This document shows, piece by piece, positions 1 to 9,609 of a stretch of 45,410 nt of DNA. The DNA comes from Nocardia jinanensis (GTDB taxonomy: Bacteria; Actinomycetota; Actinomycetes; Mycobacteriales; Mycobacteriaceae): NCBI RefSeq assembly GCF_014645735.1, contig NZ_BMMH01000034.1, positions 1 to 45,410 on the forward strand. Direction: 5' to 3'. Numbering within the stretch: position 1 is the stretch's first letter; the number at the start of each line of letters is the position of its first letter. Both the position numbers and the translations under genes were made by a program. The notes under the pieces were generated by a model. It saw only the letters and a program-made list of their open reading frames with translations. It ran no database searches and was not told the origin of the DNA.

Positions 1-83
1 ACGATCGGGTGTTCACCCCCACTCCGCCGGTCGCGCCCGCGGCTTGACATCTTCATTGAGACTCCTTGTCGGCTGTATGACTA

Positions 84-138
84 TTGACATGTTATCAGTC
101 GATGCATACCGTGGAATCCAGCCTAGTTATCAGTCGAT
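84..138 (+). promoter_or_regulatory. Promoter and direct-repeat operator of the MFS exporter
   Basis: A TTGACA box lies at 84-89, with a weak -10 (TACCGT) 17 nt further on at 107-112. The 13-mer GTTATCAGTCGAT occurs exactly twice, at 91-103 and 126-138, 35 nt apart. The copies flank the predicted -10 and start point, where a repressor of an exporter gene would be expected to bind. No regulator gene is visible, since the window starts just upstream. The repeat is seen directly; its role is inferred. Confidence 0.5.
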
Positions 139-155
139 TACAACAAGGACTGGAT

Positions 156-1598
156 ATGACCGAAATCCTGAGCCCACCGGCTACGGCATCCGCTCCCACT
201 ACGGCGCCGGATGTGCCGTCACGGCGCCCGTTGGCGGCCGTCCTCGCCGCCGTCGGCATTCCGATGTTCATGGTCACGCTGGACAACCTGGTGGTCACCA
301 ACGCGCTCCCGGTGATCCGCACCGAACTGGGCGCCTCGCTGAGTGACCTCCAGTGGTTCGTCAACGCCTACACCTTGTCCTTCGCCGCTCTGCTGCTCAC
401 GGCATCCGCGCTCGGCGATCGGCTGGGCCGCCGCCGGGTCTTCCTGGCGGGCATCGTCGTATTCACGCTCGCCTCGGCGGCCTGCGCACTCGCGGCCGAT
501 CCGGGGATGCTGGTCGCCGCGCGGGTGATACAGGGCTTCGGTGGTGCGGCGGTGATGCCGCTGTCGCTGACCCTGCTCTCGGACGCGGTGCCCGAACGGT
601 TGCGCAGCGCGGCCATCGGGATCTGGGGCGGGATCGCCGGCCTGGGTGTGGCGGTCGGCCCATTGCTCGGTGGGGCCGTGGTCGACGGGTTGAGCTGGCA
701 GTGGATCTTCTGGGTCAATGTGCCCATCGGGGTGCTGGTCCTGCCGCTGGTGGTCTGGACGCTGCGCGACTCCCGCGGTGGCGGCGGGCGGCTGGACCCG
801 GCGGGCCTGGTCCTCGCCTCGGCCGGAGTGCTGGCGGTCGTCTGGGGAATCGTGCACGGGGCCGATGACGGCTGGAGTTCGCGCGGTGTGCTCACCGCGC
901 TCCTCGGCGGCGGGGTCCTGCTGGCCGCGCTCATCGTCTGGGAACGCAGGGCCGCCGCCCCCATGCTGGCGCCGCGGCTGTTCCGGGTCCGGGCCTTCGG
1001 CGTGGCCAATGTGGTGGCCTTCGCGTTCTCGATCGGTGTGTTCGGGTCGATCTTCCTGCTCGCTCAGTTCTTCCAGGTGGTACAGGGCTATACACCGCTC
1101 GAATCCGGTATCCGCACCATGCCGTGGACCATGGCGCCGATGGTGGTGGCCCCGCTCGCGGGCCTGGTGATCGACCGGGTCGGCGCCCGGGCGCTGCTGG
1201 TGACCGGGCAGGCATTGCTGGCGGTGGCCCTGGCCTGGATGGCCGCGATAATTTCGGTCGATCTCGCCTACGGCTCGTTCGTGGCACCGTTGCTGGTCGC
1301 GGGGATCGGGATGGGGCTGACCTTCGCGCCGCTGGCCACCGTCGTGATGGCCGCCGTTCCGGAGGCTGATCGCTCCGTCGCCTCGGGTACCAACAACACG
1401 GTGCGTGAGGTCGGGGTGGCCATGGGCATCGCGGTCCTCGCGTCGGTGTTCGCCTCGTACGGGGCGTACACCGATCCGCAGAGCTACGTGGACGGACTGG
1501 TGCCGGCGGTATGGGTCGGCGCGGGGACGGTGGCGGCCGGGGCGCTGGCCGCGGCGTTGCTTCCGGGGCGAGCCGGTCGGCTGAGCACGGTGCGCTGA
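156..1598 (+). CDS. MFS drug exporter, DHA2 (EmrB/QacA-like, 14 TM)
   Basis: Predicted proton-driven inner-membrane exporter of drugs or other toxic compounds, 480 aa. About 14 hydrophobic segments are present. The motif A loop ALGDRLGRRR follows TM2, and the antiporter motif C (GLGVAVGPLLGG) lies in TM5; both are typical of the DHA2 branch. I chose ATG 156 over the in-frame ATG at 84, because the earlier start would translate through the promoter and repeat, while 156 has a purine-rich AAGGAC just upstream. The substrate cannot be read from sequence. The gene converges on the GT87 gene, with a shared hairpin between them. The flanking direct repeat suggests it is inducible. Confidence 0.88.
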   Translation: MTEILSPPATASAPTTAPDVPSRRPLAAVLAAVGIPMFMVTLDNLVVTNALPVIRTELGASLSDLQWFVNAYTLSFAALLLTASALGDRLGRRRVFLAGIVVFTLASAACALAADPGMLVAARVIQGFGGAAVMPLSLTLLSDAVPERLRSAAIGIWGGIAGLGVAVGPLLGGAVVDGLSWQWIFWVNVPIGVLVLPLVVWTLRDSRGGGGRLDPAGLVLASAGVLAVVWGIVHGADDGWSSRGVLTALLGGGVLLAALIVWERRAAAPMLAPRLFRVRAFGVANVVAFAFSIGVFGSIFLLAQFFQVVQGYTPLESGIRTMPWTMAPMVVAPLAGLVIDRVGARALLVTGQALLAVALAWMAAIISVDLAYGSFVAPLLVAGIGMGLTFAPLATVVMAAVPEADRSVASGTNNTVREVGVAMGIAVLASVFASYGAYTDPQSYVDGLVPAVWVGAGTVAAGALAAALLPGRAGRLSTVR

Positions 1599-1644
1599 AC
1601 GGTCACGGCCCCGTCGGCGCGGCGGCCCGGAAACCGGACGTATC

Positions 1645-1678
1645 GATCTGCGGCGTGCCGACCGGCGTGTCGCAGATC
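1645..1678. terminator. Bidirectional hairpin between convergent genes
   Basis: GATCTGCG (1645-1652) and CGCAGATC (1671-1678) form a perfect 8-bp stem around a GC-rich loop that can pair further. There is no U-tract. It sits between the MFS stop and the stop of the opposing GT87 gene and overlaps the latter, so it can serve both transcripts. Confidence 0.6.
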
Positions 1679-2963
1679 AGCGTTCGCGGACCGAGACCAG
1701 CGATTCCGCGGAGCCGGTGGGAGCGGGCCGGGGGAGTGCCCGCTGCCGCCGGCCCGCGGCCGCGTACAGCACGACCAGTAGCAGGCTGAACCAGACGTAG
1801 CCGTTACCGATCACTTTCTCCCATGCCGACCAGTCCAGCTCGCGGCCTTCGTTACCGGGTAGGTCGTTGTGCTTCGCCAGTACGAACACCACCATCGTGG
1901 CCGCCGCCGCGGCGTACCAGCCACGGACCTGGGACCAGGGCCGGGTGGTCGCGTACCCGATCATCGCCAGCAGCGCCGGTGCCACCCACACCCAGTGATG
2001 TGACCAGGAGATGGGGGATACGAGCAGCGCGACCACCGCGTTGACGGCCAGCGCGATCATCGGTGGGGTACCGGTGCGCCGGATGGCGGCCACCGCCACC
2101 GCGACGAGCGCGACCGCGGCGACGAGCCACAGTGCCGTGGCCGCGGTGCCGGTGACCTCGAAGCGGGCCAGGACGGCCTGAATGGATTGGTTGGTCTGGA
2201 ACTCCGAGCCGCTCAACCCGCCGACGTTGCCGAACCCGCCGAACCAGTACCGCACCGACTCGTCGGGCATCACCGCGAAACCGATCACCGTGGCGATCGC
2301 GCCGCTGATCGCGGCCGTCGCGGCGGCTTTGTAATCCTTGCGGATCAGGAAGAACAGGACGAAAGCCGCCGGGGTCAGTTTGATCGCCGCGGCGATACCG
2401 AGCAGCGCACCGCGCGGCCAGCGCGGGCTGCGGGTGAGGCAGTCGGCCGCGACCAGGCCCATCAGGATCAGATTGACCTGGCCGAAGTCGAGGGTCGACC
2501 AGATCGGCTCCAGCAGCAGCGACAGCGGGGTCGCGGTCGCGGTGACCACCAATGCGAGTTTGCGCTGGTCCTGACGCGGCCAGACCTGCCAGGCCACCAG
2601 GAACAGCGTCATGGCCAGAGCGCCGATCGAGACCACCAGATAGGTGATGACCGACGCGGCCCACGGCAGCAGCGCGTAGATCCCGAGGGCCAGCGCCGCG
2701 AACGGCGGGTAGATGAACGGGAGGCTGATATCGGCGCCCGTCTCGGGGAGATGACCGTAGAGATCGCCGCCCGCGCGCCACTGCTCGACCCCGAGGCGGT
2801 AGACCTCGAGGTCGATGTACTCGCCGCTGATGGCGCGGAACGGATCGATCGGGTGCGACATACACACCCACGTCACGATCACCGCCAGAAGCGGCAGCAG
2901 CCAGACCGCCTGCTGGCGGGTACGTCCGGCGAGCGTCTCGGTGCGGGTCAAGGCGTTCGTCAT
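1677..2963 (-). CDS. GT87-family (DUF2029) polyprenyl-phosphate-mannose-dependent mannosyltransferase
   Basis: Integral membrane GT-C transferase of 428 aa with about 10 hydrophobic segments. The GT87 family includes mycobacterial PimE and Rv2181, which add alpha-1,2-mannose from polyprenyl-phosphate-mannose to phosphatidylinositol mannosides or lipomannan outside the membrane. Family features visible are an acidic residue in the first external loop (IDLEVYR, Asp51), the FIYPPFAAL motif near residue 83, and an ISWSHHWVW segment in the C-terminal half. ATG 2963 is used because all homology-like sequence follows it; a longer in-frame opening upstream runs antisense through pheS. Which PIM or LM step it performs cannot be decided here. 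Confidence 0.78.
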   Translation of the reverse strand: MTNALTRTETLAGRTRQQAVWLLPLLAVIVTWVCMSHPIDPFRAISGEYIDLEVYRLGVEQWRAGGDLYGHLPETGADISLPFIYPPFAALALGIYALLPWAASVITYLVVSIGALAMTLFLVAWQVWPRQDQRKLALVVTATATPLSLLLEPIWSTLDFGQVNLILMGLVAADCLTRSPRWPRGALLGIAAAIKLTPAAFVLFFLIRKDYKAAATAAISGAIATVIGFAVMPDESVRYWFGGFGNVGGLSGSEFQTNQSIQAVLARFEVTGTAATALWLVAAVALVAVAVAAIRRTGTPPMIALAVNAVVALLVSPISWSHHWVWVAPALLAMIGYATTRPWSQVRGWYAAAAATMVVFVLAKHNDLPGNEGRELDWSAWEKVIGNGYVWFSLLLVVLYAAAGRRQRALPRPAPTGSAESLVSVRER

Positions 2964-3131
2964 CGGAAGGGACTTTACCGGTTGCAGGTGTCCGCGTACC
3001 GGGCAGTGATCGACGGGGGATATCGGCGTGAGCCGAGTGGAGGCCATCGAATACGATTCCACCAGCAGCAATACGGGCGCCGGAGCCGACCGCGCCCGCT
3101 CACCGATGCCCAGGGGAGAGACGAGTAGACC

Positions 3132-4205
3132 GTGGCCGACGACACCGACGCAGGCGCAGCGACCGGCGAGCAGGAATCCGCCCTCACCGAAGAAGCCCTG
3201 GCCGCCGCGGCCGCGGCCGCGGAGAAAGCCTTCGCGGCCGCCACCGACCTGGACGCGCTCGCCACCGCGAAAACCGAGTACATGGGCGGCCGGTCGCCGA
3301 TCGCGCTGGCGCAGCGGTCGCTGGGATCGTTGCCCAAATCGGAGAAGGCCGACGCCGGTAAGCGGGTGAACAAGGCGCGGGCGCGGGTATCGGAGGCGTT
3401 CGAGGAACGGCAGCGGGTGCTGCTCGCCGAACGCGACGCCGCGGTGCTCGTCGCCGAGGCGATCGATGTCACTCTCCCGGCGAACCGCGGTCCGGTGGGT
3501 GCCCGGCATCCGATCACCGTCATCTCCGAGCAGGTCGCCGATGTGTTCGTCGGGATGGGCTGGGAGATCGCCGAGGGCCCGGAGGTGGAAACCGAGCATT
3601 TCAACTTCGACGCGCTCAATTTCCTGCCCGACCATCCGGCCCGAACCATGCAGGACACCTTCCATATCGCCCCGGCCGGTTCGCGTCAGGTGCTGCGCAC
3701 CCACACCTCCCCGGTGCAGGTGCGGTCCATGCTGGAACGCGAATTGCCGATCTATGTGGTGTGCCCGGGCCGTACCTTCCGCACCGACGAACTCGATGCC
3801 ACCCATACGCCGGTGTTCTCCCAGGTCGAGGGACTTGCCATCGACAAGGGCCTGACCATGGCACATCTGCGCGGCACCTTGGACGCGTTCGCGCGGGCAC
3901 TGTTCGGTCCCGATACCACCACCCGGATCCGGCCCAACTACTTCCCGTTCACCGAACCCTCGGCCGAGGTCGACGTGTGGTTCCCGGACAAGAAGGGCGG
4001 CGCCGGCTGGGTCGAATGGGGCGGCTGCGGCATGGTCAACCCGAAGGTGCTGATCGCCAGCGGTATCGACCCCGACGAGTACACCGGTTTCGCCTTCGGG
4101 ATGGGGCTGGAACGGACTCTGCAGTTCCGCAACGGCATCCCCGATATGCGCGACATCGTCGAGGGCGATGTGCGGTTCACCCTGCCCTTCGGCATCCGGT
4201 CCTGA
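3132..4205 (+). CDS. pheS: Phenylalanyl-tRNA synthetase alpha subunit
   Basis: Cytoplasmic catalytic subunit that charges tRNA-Phe with phenylalanine as an alpha2-beta2 enzyme, 357 aa (normal length). The N-terminal coiled-coil region (roughly residues 15-100) is followed by the class II core: motif 2 around FRTDELDATHTPVFSQVEG and motif 3 GMGLERTLQFRNGIPDMRD near the C terminus. The GTG start at 3132 has a GGGGAGAG ribosome site at about 3113-3120. pheT starts 30 nt after the stop, so the two are co-transcribed and probably co-translated, as in most bacteria. Confidence 0.97.
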   Translation: MADDTDAGAATGEQESALTEEALAAAAAAAEKAFAAATDLDALATAKTEYMGGRSPIALAQRSLGSLPKSEKADAGKRVNKARARVSEAFEERQRVLLAERDAAVLVAEAIDVTLPANRGPVGARHPITVISEQVADVFVGMGWEIAEGPEVETEHFNFDALNFLPDHPARTMQDTFHIAPAGSRQVLRTHTSPVQVRSMLERELPIYVVCPGRTFRTDELDATHTPVFSQVEGLAIDKGLTMAHLRGTLDAFARALFGPDTTTRIRPNYFPFTEPSAEVDVWFPDKKGGAGWVEWGGCGMVNPKVLIASGIDPDEYTGFAFGMGLERTLQFRNGIPDMRDIVEGDVRFTLPFGIRS

Positions 4206-4234
4206 TCTTCCCGAGCGAGAGAGCGAACGTCACA

Positions 4235-6736
4235 GTGCGAGTAGCGCAGTCCTGGCTGACCGAAACGATCCGCCGCACCGTCCCCGACTGGTCGGTGACG
4301 CCGGCGGAACTCGACGCCGGATTCGTCCGGGTCGGGCTGGAAGTCGAAGAGATCGACACACTCGAACGGGTCGGCGGGGATATCGACCATCCGCTGGTGG
4401 TGGGGCGGGTCGCCGAGATCATCGAACTCACCGAGTTCAAGAAGCCCATCCGGTTCTGCAGGGTCGATATCGGCGCCGCGGAACCCCAGGAGATCGTCTG
4501 CGGCGCGTCCAACTTCGCCGTCGGTGATCTGGTGGTCGTGGTGCTGCCCGGCGGTGTGCTGCCGGGCGGTTTCGCCATCTCCTCGCGCAAGACCTACGGG
4601 CATATCTCCCACGGCATGATCTGCTCGGTCGCCGAACTCGGTATCGGCAAGGACCATTCGGGCATCCTCGTACTGGAACCCGGTACGGCCGAACCCGGTA
4701 CCGACGCCAACGAACTGCTCGGCCTCGGCGATACCATCATCGAACTGAACATCACCCCCGATCGCGGCTACTGCTTCTCGGTCCGCGGACTGGCCCGGGA
4801 ACTGGCCTGCGGTTTCGACCTCGAATACGCCGACCCGGCCGTACGCACCCTGGGCGACGGCGCCGAGGCCTGGCCGGTCCGGGTGGAACCGGAATCGCGG
4901 TGCACGCGTTTCGGAGTCCGCCGGGTGACCGGTATCGATCCGGACGCGGTGAGCCCGTGGTGGTTGCAGCGCCGGCTGCTGCTGTCGGGCGTGCGCCCGA
5001 TCTCTCCGGCGGTCGATGTCACCAACTACGTGATGCTGGAACTCGGTCAGCCGCTGCACGCGTTCGACGCCGCGAAACTCAGCGGCGGACTGGTGGTGCG
5101 CCGGGCCCGCGCCGGTGAGACCCTGCGCACACTCGACGATATCGAACGTGAACTCGATGCCGGGGATGTGGTGATCGCCGACGACACCGGTGTGGTCTCG
5201 CTCGCCGGTGTGATGGGTGGCGCGACCACCGAGGTGGGCGCGGAATCCACCGATATCGTCCTGGAAGCCGCGACCTGGGACCCGCTGTTCATCTATCGCA
5301 CCGCCCGTCGCCACAAGCTGGTGTCGGAGGCGAGTAAACGCTACGAGCGGGTCGTCGATCCGGAACTCAACCTGGCCGCGCTGGATCGGGCCGCGACTCT
5401 GCTCGCCGAGATCGCCGGGGGCACGGTGGAGCCCACTCTCACCGATATCCGGCTGCCGCTGTCCCCGCCCGAACCGATCCGCGTGGATATCGACCTGCCC
5501 GACCGCGTGGCCGGCGTGCAGTACGCTCCCGGCACCTCCGCCCGCCGCCTCACCCAGATCGGCTGCCATGTCGAGGTGGCGGTCGACGAGACCAGCGGTC
5601 ACGGTCAGCTGGTGGTGACCCCGGCGAGCTGGCGGCCCGACCTCGCCCAGCCCGCCGACCTGGTGGAAGAGGTGCTGCGGCTCGAGGGCCTGGAGCGGAT
5701 CCCGCTGGTACTGCCGCAGGCGCCGGCCGGGCGCGGTCTGACCTCGGTGCAGCGCCGCCGCCGCGCGGTGAGCCGGGCGCTGGCCTTCGCCGGTTGCGTC
5801 GAGGTGCCGCCGCCGGTGTTCCTGCCCGCCGGTGTATTCGATATATGGGGCCTGGACGAGGACGACCCCCGACGGACGACCACCCGGGTGCTCAACCCGC
5901 TGGATGTCGAGCGTGCCGAACTCGCCACCACCTTGCTGCCGGGTCTGCTGGAGATCGCGGTCCGCAATATCTCGCGCGGCGCGCGCGATCTGTCGCTCTA
6001 CGGGATCGCGCAGGTGGTGTTGCCCGGGCCGGACACCAAACCCGTGGAACCACTGCCGGTGGACCGCCGCCCGACCGATGCCGAGATCGGTGAACTGCTG
6101 GTCTCGCTGCCCGATCAGCCACAGCATGTCGCGGTGGTGCTCACCGGCCGCCGGGAGCCCCGCGGTCCGTGGGGACCGGGTCGTGTGGCCGAGGCCGCCG
6201 ACGCGTTCGCGCTGGCGGATGTGATCGCCGAGGCCGCCGGGGTCGAGCTCGAACGCCGGCCCGGGAAGCAGCTGCCGTGGCATCCGGGGCGATGCGCCGA
6301 GCTGACGGTGGACGGCACCGTGATCGGTTACGCCGGTGAACTGCATCCGGGTGTGCTGGAACGGTCCGGTCTGCCGCCGCGCACCTGTGCCCTGGAACTC
6401 GATCTGGACGCGCTGCCGCTGCGCGAGTCCCGGCCCGCGCCGGCCATTTCGCCGTTCCCGGCCGTACTGCAGGATGTCTCGGTCAGCGTCTCCACGGACG
6501 TCCCCGCGGCGGCCGTCGAGACGGCGCTGCGGGCCGGTGGCGGTGAACTGCTCGAGGATATCTCGCTGTTCGACCTGTACGCGGGCGCGCAGGCCGGGGA
6601 GGGGCGTAAATCGCTCACCTACGCCCTGCGTTTCCGGGCCGCCGACCGCACCCTGACCGAGGACGAGGCCAGCGCCGCCCGCGACGCCGCCGTGACCGCG
6701 GCCTCGGGCGCGGTGGGCGCGGTGATCCGTTCGTAG
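4235..6736 (+). CDS. pheT: Phenylalanyl-tRNA synthetase beta subunit
   Basis: Partner of pheS, 833 aa, full length. In order: the N-terminal MRVAQSWL segment, the EMAP II-like tRNA-binding domain (about 40-150), the B3/B4 editing domain that hydrolyses Tyr-tRNA-Phe (about 215-380), the B5 domain (about 410-490), the degenerate class II core, and the C-terminal FDX-ACB anticodon-binding domain that starts near SPFPAVLQDVS. The open frame extends about 470 nt upstream, inside pheS in another frame; GTG 4235 is chosen because the homologous protein begins there and a GAGAGAG ribosome site precedes it. Confidence 0.97.
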   Translation: MRVAQSWLTETIRRTVPDWSVTPAELDAGFVRVGLEVEEIDTLERVGGDIDHPLVVGRVAEIIELTEFKKPIRFCRVDIGAAEPQEIVCGASNFAVGDLVVVVLPGGVLPGGFAISSRKTYGHISHGMICSVAELGIGKDHSGILVLEPGTAEPGTDANELLGLGDTIIELNITPDRGYCFSVRGLARELACGFDLEYADPAVRTLGDGAEAWPVRVEPESRCTRFGVRRVTGIDPDAVSPWWLQRRLLLSGVRPISPAVDVTNYVMLELGQPLHAFDAAKLSGGLVVRRARAGETLRTLDDIERELDAGDVVIADDTGVVSLAGVMGGATTEVGAESTDIVLEAATWDPLFIYRTARRHKLVSEASKRYERVVDPELNLAALDRAATLLAEIAGGTVEPTLTDIRLPLSPPEPIRVDIDLPDRVAGVQYAPGTSARRLTQIGCHVEVAVDETSGHGQLVVTPASWRPDLAQPADLVEEVLRLEGLERIPLVLPQAPAGRGLTSVQRRRRAVSRALAFAGCVEVPPPVFLPAGVFDIWGLDEDDPRRTTTRVLNPLDVERAELATTLLPGLLEIAVRNISRGARDLSLYGIAQVVLPGPDTKPVEPLPVDRRPTDAEIGELLVSLPDQPQHVAVVLTGRREPRGPWGPGRVAEAADAFALADVIAEAAGVELERRPGKQLPWHPGRCAELTVDGTVIGYAGELHPGVLERSGLPPRTCALELDLDALPLRESRPAPAISPFPAVLQDVSVSVSTDVPAAAVETALRAGGGELLEDISLFDLYAGAQAGEGRKSLTYALRFRAADRTLTEDEASAARDAAVTAASGAVGAVIRS

Positions 6737-6766
6737 GTAGGGCTGTTCGCGGGCAGCGTGGTCGGT

Positions 6767-6799
6767 CCGTCCGAACGGACGGGCCGGACGTCGTAGGGT
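6767..6799 (+). promoter_or_regulatory. Hairpin after pheT and leaderless promoter of the next gene
   Basis: CCGTCCG (6767-6773) and CGGACGG (6776-6782) form a tight hairpin 30 nt after the pheT stop, a plausible terminator without a U-tract. TAGGGT at 6794-6799 is a good actinobacterial -10 placed 6 nt before the ATG at 6806, which predicts a leaderless mRNA. The hairpin overlaps the expected -35 region. Confidence 0.5.
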
Positions 6800-6805
6800 G
6801 GTCGC

Positions 6806-7318
6806 ATGAGTGAACCGAGCGCAGGCGATCCGGGCGCGCTCGCCGCGCGGTTGGCGGCCCTGCCCGACGAGCAGTTGCTGGCCGTCCTGGTCGTGGCCGC
6901 CGCGGGCCGCGATAAGCTGACCCCCCTGTACGAGGCCGCTACGAGGCTGCTGTCGGAAACCGGGCAGAGCGGCTCGGAGCCCGGTGTGATTCCGGGCACC
7001 CCGGATGCCGCCGGCTATGGATCGTCGCCCGATCTCATATCGTCGTCGCAGGTCGGCGGGGGTGTCGGTACGGTAACCGGGCAGGGCGCAGGAGCCGCCG
7101 GTCCGGCCGGTGGCTACACCCGCTCCGGTGTGCCGACGTTCGGGTCCGTACGCGATAAGGTCGAACGGCGTATCGGCACCGCGTTCGGCGCCCGGGCACT
7201 CGATCGGCAGAGCCCGGCGGGCCGCGGGACCGACGAACAGTGGGAAGCGCGTGAACAGGCCGCGCGGGAACGTCTGGCACAGATTCGCACCTCGCTGCAC
7301 GAGGGCGAAGAGGCGTGA
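6806..7318 (+). CDS. Conserved protein of unknown function
   Basis: 170 aa, soluble, family not recognised. The first 50 residues look like a helical domain (ALAARLAALPDEQLLAVLVV). Residues 60-105 are Gly/Ser/Pro-rich and probably disordered, and the C-terminal 60 residues are charged and helical with two arginine-rich stretches. There is no signal peptide or membrane segment. The ATG has no ribosome site but sits 6 nt after a TAGGGT box, fitting leaderless translation. The next gene is co-oriented 108 nt downstream, so the two may share a transcript. Confidence 0.65.
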   Translation: MSEPSAGDPGALAARLAALPDEQLLAVLVVAAAGRDKLTPLYEAATRLLSETGQSGSEPGVIPGTPDAAGYGSSPDLISSSQVGGGVGTVTGQGAGAAGPAGGYTRSGVPTFGSVRDKVERRIGTAFGARALDRQSPAGRGTDEQWEAREQAARERLAQIRTSLHEGEEA

Positions 7319-7426
7319 TCCCGCCCGGCCCGCGCCGGAGTGACAGGGGGCCGACCCGATGAGGCGATACCTCCGCCTTCGCTGCGGCCTCCGCCGATCG
7401 CATGAAGCCGCTCCGAAGGAGGATCT

Positions 7427-8464
7427 ATGATCGAGGGTGAGGTCGCACGCGTGCTCGCCGACCGGCTGCTCGACGTTCAGGTGCAGTGGCTGCTCGACGA
7501 AGTGAGTGGCGACCGGTTCGCCGAAGTCGTCGCCCGGGATGTGGCCGCCGTCCTCGACATCGCGGGCACGGTGAACGCGGGTGAGGTGGTCGAGGCCGAA
7601 CAGCTCGAGCAGACGGTGGCTGTACTCGTCGACAAGGTCGGCGGCAGTGCTGTACTGGCCGATACCGTCGGCCTGTTCGCCGACGCGATCTACGACAGTA
7701 TCGCCGCCAACGAGGACCACACCCTCGGTGAACTGGTCGAACGTGAACCGGTCGAAGCGCTGCTGCAGAAGATCGTGGATATGCACCACACCCAGGAACG
7801 GGTTCTGGAACGCCTGACCGACAGCCCGCTGGTGGCCACCGTCGCCTCCAAGTTCGTCGACAAACTTGTCGGGGATTTCGTGGAGGTCAACCGGCAGCGC
7901 GCGGAGAAGATCCCCGGTATGGGCACGCTCATGTCGATCGGGCAATCCGCCGCCGACCGCGCCCGCAAGGTCGCGGAGTCCAACACCATTCTCGGCGATA
8001 TCGCGGGTAAGGGCGCCATGTACGCGCTCAAACGGACCAACAGCGCGATCCGCGAAATGCTGCGCGATGCCCCCGTGCACGACGCGACCATGGAGTTCTG
8101 GGATCTGCACGCCGACGAACCGATCAGCGGCCTGCGGGAATACCTCACCAAAAAGGATCTCGGCGAGCTCGTCCTGCTCTGCTACCGGATCGCGGTGACC
8201 ACCCGGGAGAAGGAGTACTTCGGTCTGCTGGTGGCCGAATGCGTGCAGGTCTTCCACGAGAAGTACCGGGACCACACGCTTGCCGCGTTGCTCGCCGAAC
8301 TCGGGCTCACCGGTGAGGACATCGTCGCCGAGATCCTGCACTATGGCCCGGCGGTGGTGGAGGCCGCCAAACGGGATGGGGTGCTCGCCGGGTTGATCCG
8401 GGAGCGGCTGGAGCCGTTCTACCACTCGGAAGCCGTTCTGAAGCTCCTGTCTCCGACGGGGTGA
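7427..8464 (+). CDS. Conserved helical protein of unknown function
   Basis: 345 aa, no signal peptide or membrane segment, predicted almost entirely alpha-helical with many hydrophobic heptads. I do not recognise the family. A near-perfect ribosome site AAGGAGGAT (7415-7423) precedes ATG 7427, so the start is firm and translation is probably strong. Codon usage has the high-GC third positions of the core genome, unlike the next operon. Position downstream of pheST and the 170-aa gene suggests a constitutive core gene, but no function can be assigned. Confidence 0.75.
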   Translation: MIEGEVARVLADRLLDVQVQWLLDEVSGDRFAEVVARDVAAVLDIAGTVNAGEVVEAEQLEQTVAVLVDKVGGSAVLADTVGLFADAIYDSIAANEDHTLGELVEREPVEALLQKIVDMHHTQERVLERLTDSPLVATVASKFVDKLVGDFVEVNRQRAEKIPGMGTLMSIGQSAADRARKVAESNTILGDIAGKGAMYALKRTNSAIREMLRDAPVHDATMEFWDLHADEPISGLREYLTKKDLGELVLLCYRIAVTTREKEYFGLLVAECVQVFHEKYRDHTLAALLAELGLTGEDIVAEILHYGPAVVEAAKRDGVLAGLIRERLEPFYHSEAVLKLLSPTG

Positions 8465-8628
8465 GGGGTGTGGGCCCGGTGCCCGGCCCGGGACCTGCTG
8501 TGCATCGGTCGGGCTCGACTCGGAACAGGACATAGCGTTCAGGATCTTTTACGCTTCGGATGTACCGTGATATCCGTCCGACCGGGGACAGCGGTGCGCC
8601 TCGGAGCGTGGGGTGAGGGAGCGGCGGC

Positions 8629-9609
8629 TTGATCAGCAGAGCGGTCGCGATCATGCGAAATCTCCGCGAGACCCTTTCGCGTGCGGTGGTGGGCGGTGGG
8701 CAAGGTACTTCCGAAGCGATCAAACGGGGCATCAGCGGACCCTTGGCGAGGGGTAGCGACCTTTTCCGGTATATGGAAGGCAACGGTAAGAGACGGTTCA
8801 GCGCAGAGGAACTAGCCGCCGCACACGGCGCACCTTTCGACCGGTCCATGAGGTCGGACTTCGATCCTTCCCGACCGGTGAGTGCCCGGAATATTCCGCC
8901 GATGGACGAACTTCGGTTCAGCAGTCTTTCGGGCGGCACGGGGCATGTCTATCTGGTGGAACACAACCACACGCCGATCGGAGTGTACAAGCCGATGGGC
9001 CCCATTAAAATCAAGAACGAGTCGAGCGCGTGGAAAGCCGATCGAATTCTCGGACTGGATATCGTGCCCTATACCCGCGAATGGTCGGGCCCGCGGGGAC
9101 CTGGATCATTTCAAGAATTCGTGCCGAACGATGGACCGGGTTGGAAATTCAGAAGTGTCGAAGGTCAGAAGGTGGCTGTGTTCGACTACATCATGGCGAG
9201 TGGTGACCGACACTCGGCAAATTGCCTGAGCAGGGAGGGCGGCGGGTTGGCGGCAGTCGATAACGAGGATATTCTGCCACCTCGGTTCAGCAACGACGCG
9301 AACACTATTCAATCGGTATACATCGCGGCGAATCTCGGTGAGAATCTCGACAGTTCACTGGTGGAGCAACTCGGGCAGGTGGATCCGAAGGGGTTCAGTG
9401 ACAGCTTGGTCGAACTCGGCTACTCACGCGATACTGCCGATTGGTCGGCGCAGCGGTTGAGGGAAATACAAGGAGACGGCAAAATAACCGGTGAATCCTG
9501 GGGCTGCGCAATTATCAACGAGAATTTTCGTGTGATCTATCCGCCGGAATACAGCGATCTGGTCGACTACTGGCGGGATCATCCACTTGATCCGGCGGAC
9601 CTGCAGTGA
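8629..9609 (+). CDS. PI3/4-kinase-fold protein (putative protein or lipid kinase)
   Basis: 326 aa. The central part carries hallmarks of the phosphatidylinositol 3-/4-kinase fold: a glycine-containing loop (GGTGHVYLVEHN, 102-113), a candidate ATP-binding lysine (VYKP, Lys121), the catalytic-loop signature GDRHSAN (192-198; PI3K family GDRHxxN) and a DFG-like metal site DNED (211-214). Residues 1-90 and 220-326 are unrecognised. HipA kinases are related in fold but use a different loop. The TTG start has GAGGGAG 7 nt upstream. Base composition is clearly lower in GC than the neighbours (for example around 8990-9300), suggesting horizontal acquisition. The stop overlaps the start of a 39-codon gene, which itself overlaps a third gene. 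The substrate is unknown. Confidence 0.7.
   Translation: MISRAVAIMRNLRETLSRAVVGGGQGTSEAIKRGISGPLARGSDLFRYMEGNGKRRFSAEELAAAHGAPFDRSMRSDFDPSRPVSARNIPPMDELRFSSLSGGTGHVYLVEHNHTPIGVYKPMGPIKIKNESSAWKADRILGLDIVPYTREWSGPRGPGSFQEFVPNDGPGWKFRSVEGQKVAVFDYIMASGDRHSANCLSREGGGLAAVDNEDILPPRFSNDANTIQSVYIAANLGENLDSSLVEQLGQVDPKGFSDSLVELGYSRDTADWSAQRLREIQGDGKITGESWGCAIINENFRVIYPPEYSDLVDYWRDHPLDPADLQ

Noticed and set aside
3938..8533. Very long open frame on the reverse strand
   Set aside because: It is antisense to pheS, pheT and the following genes; such frames are common in GC-rich coding DNA, and the translation is rich in Arg, Gly, Gln and Asp without domains.
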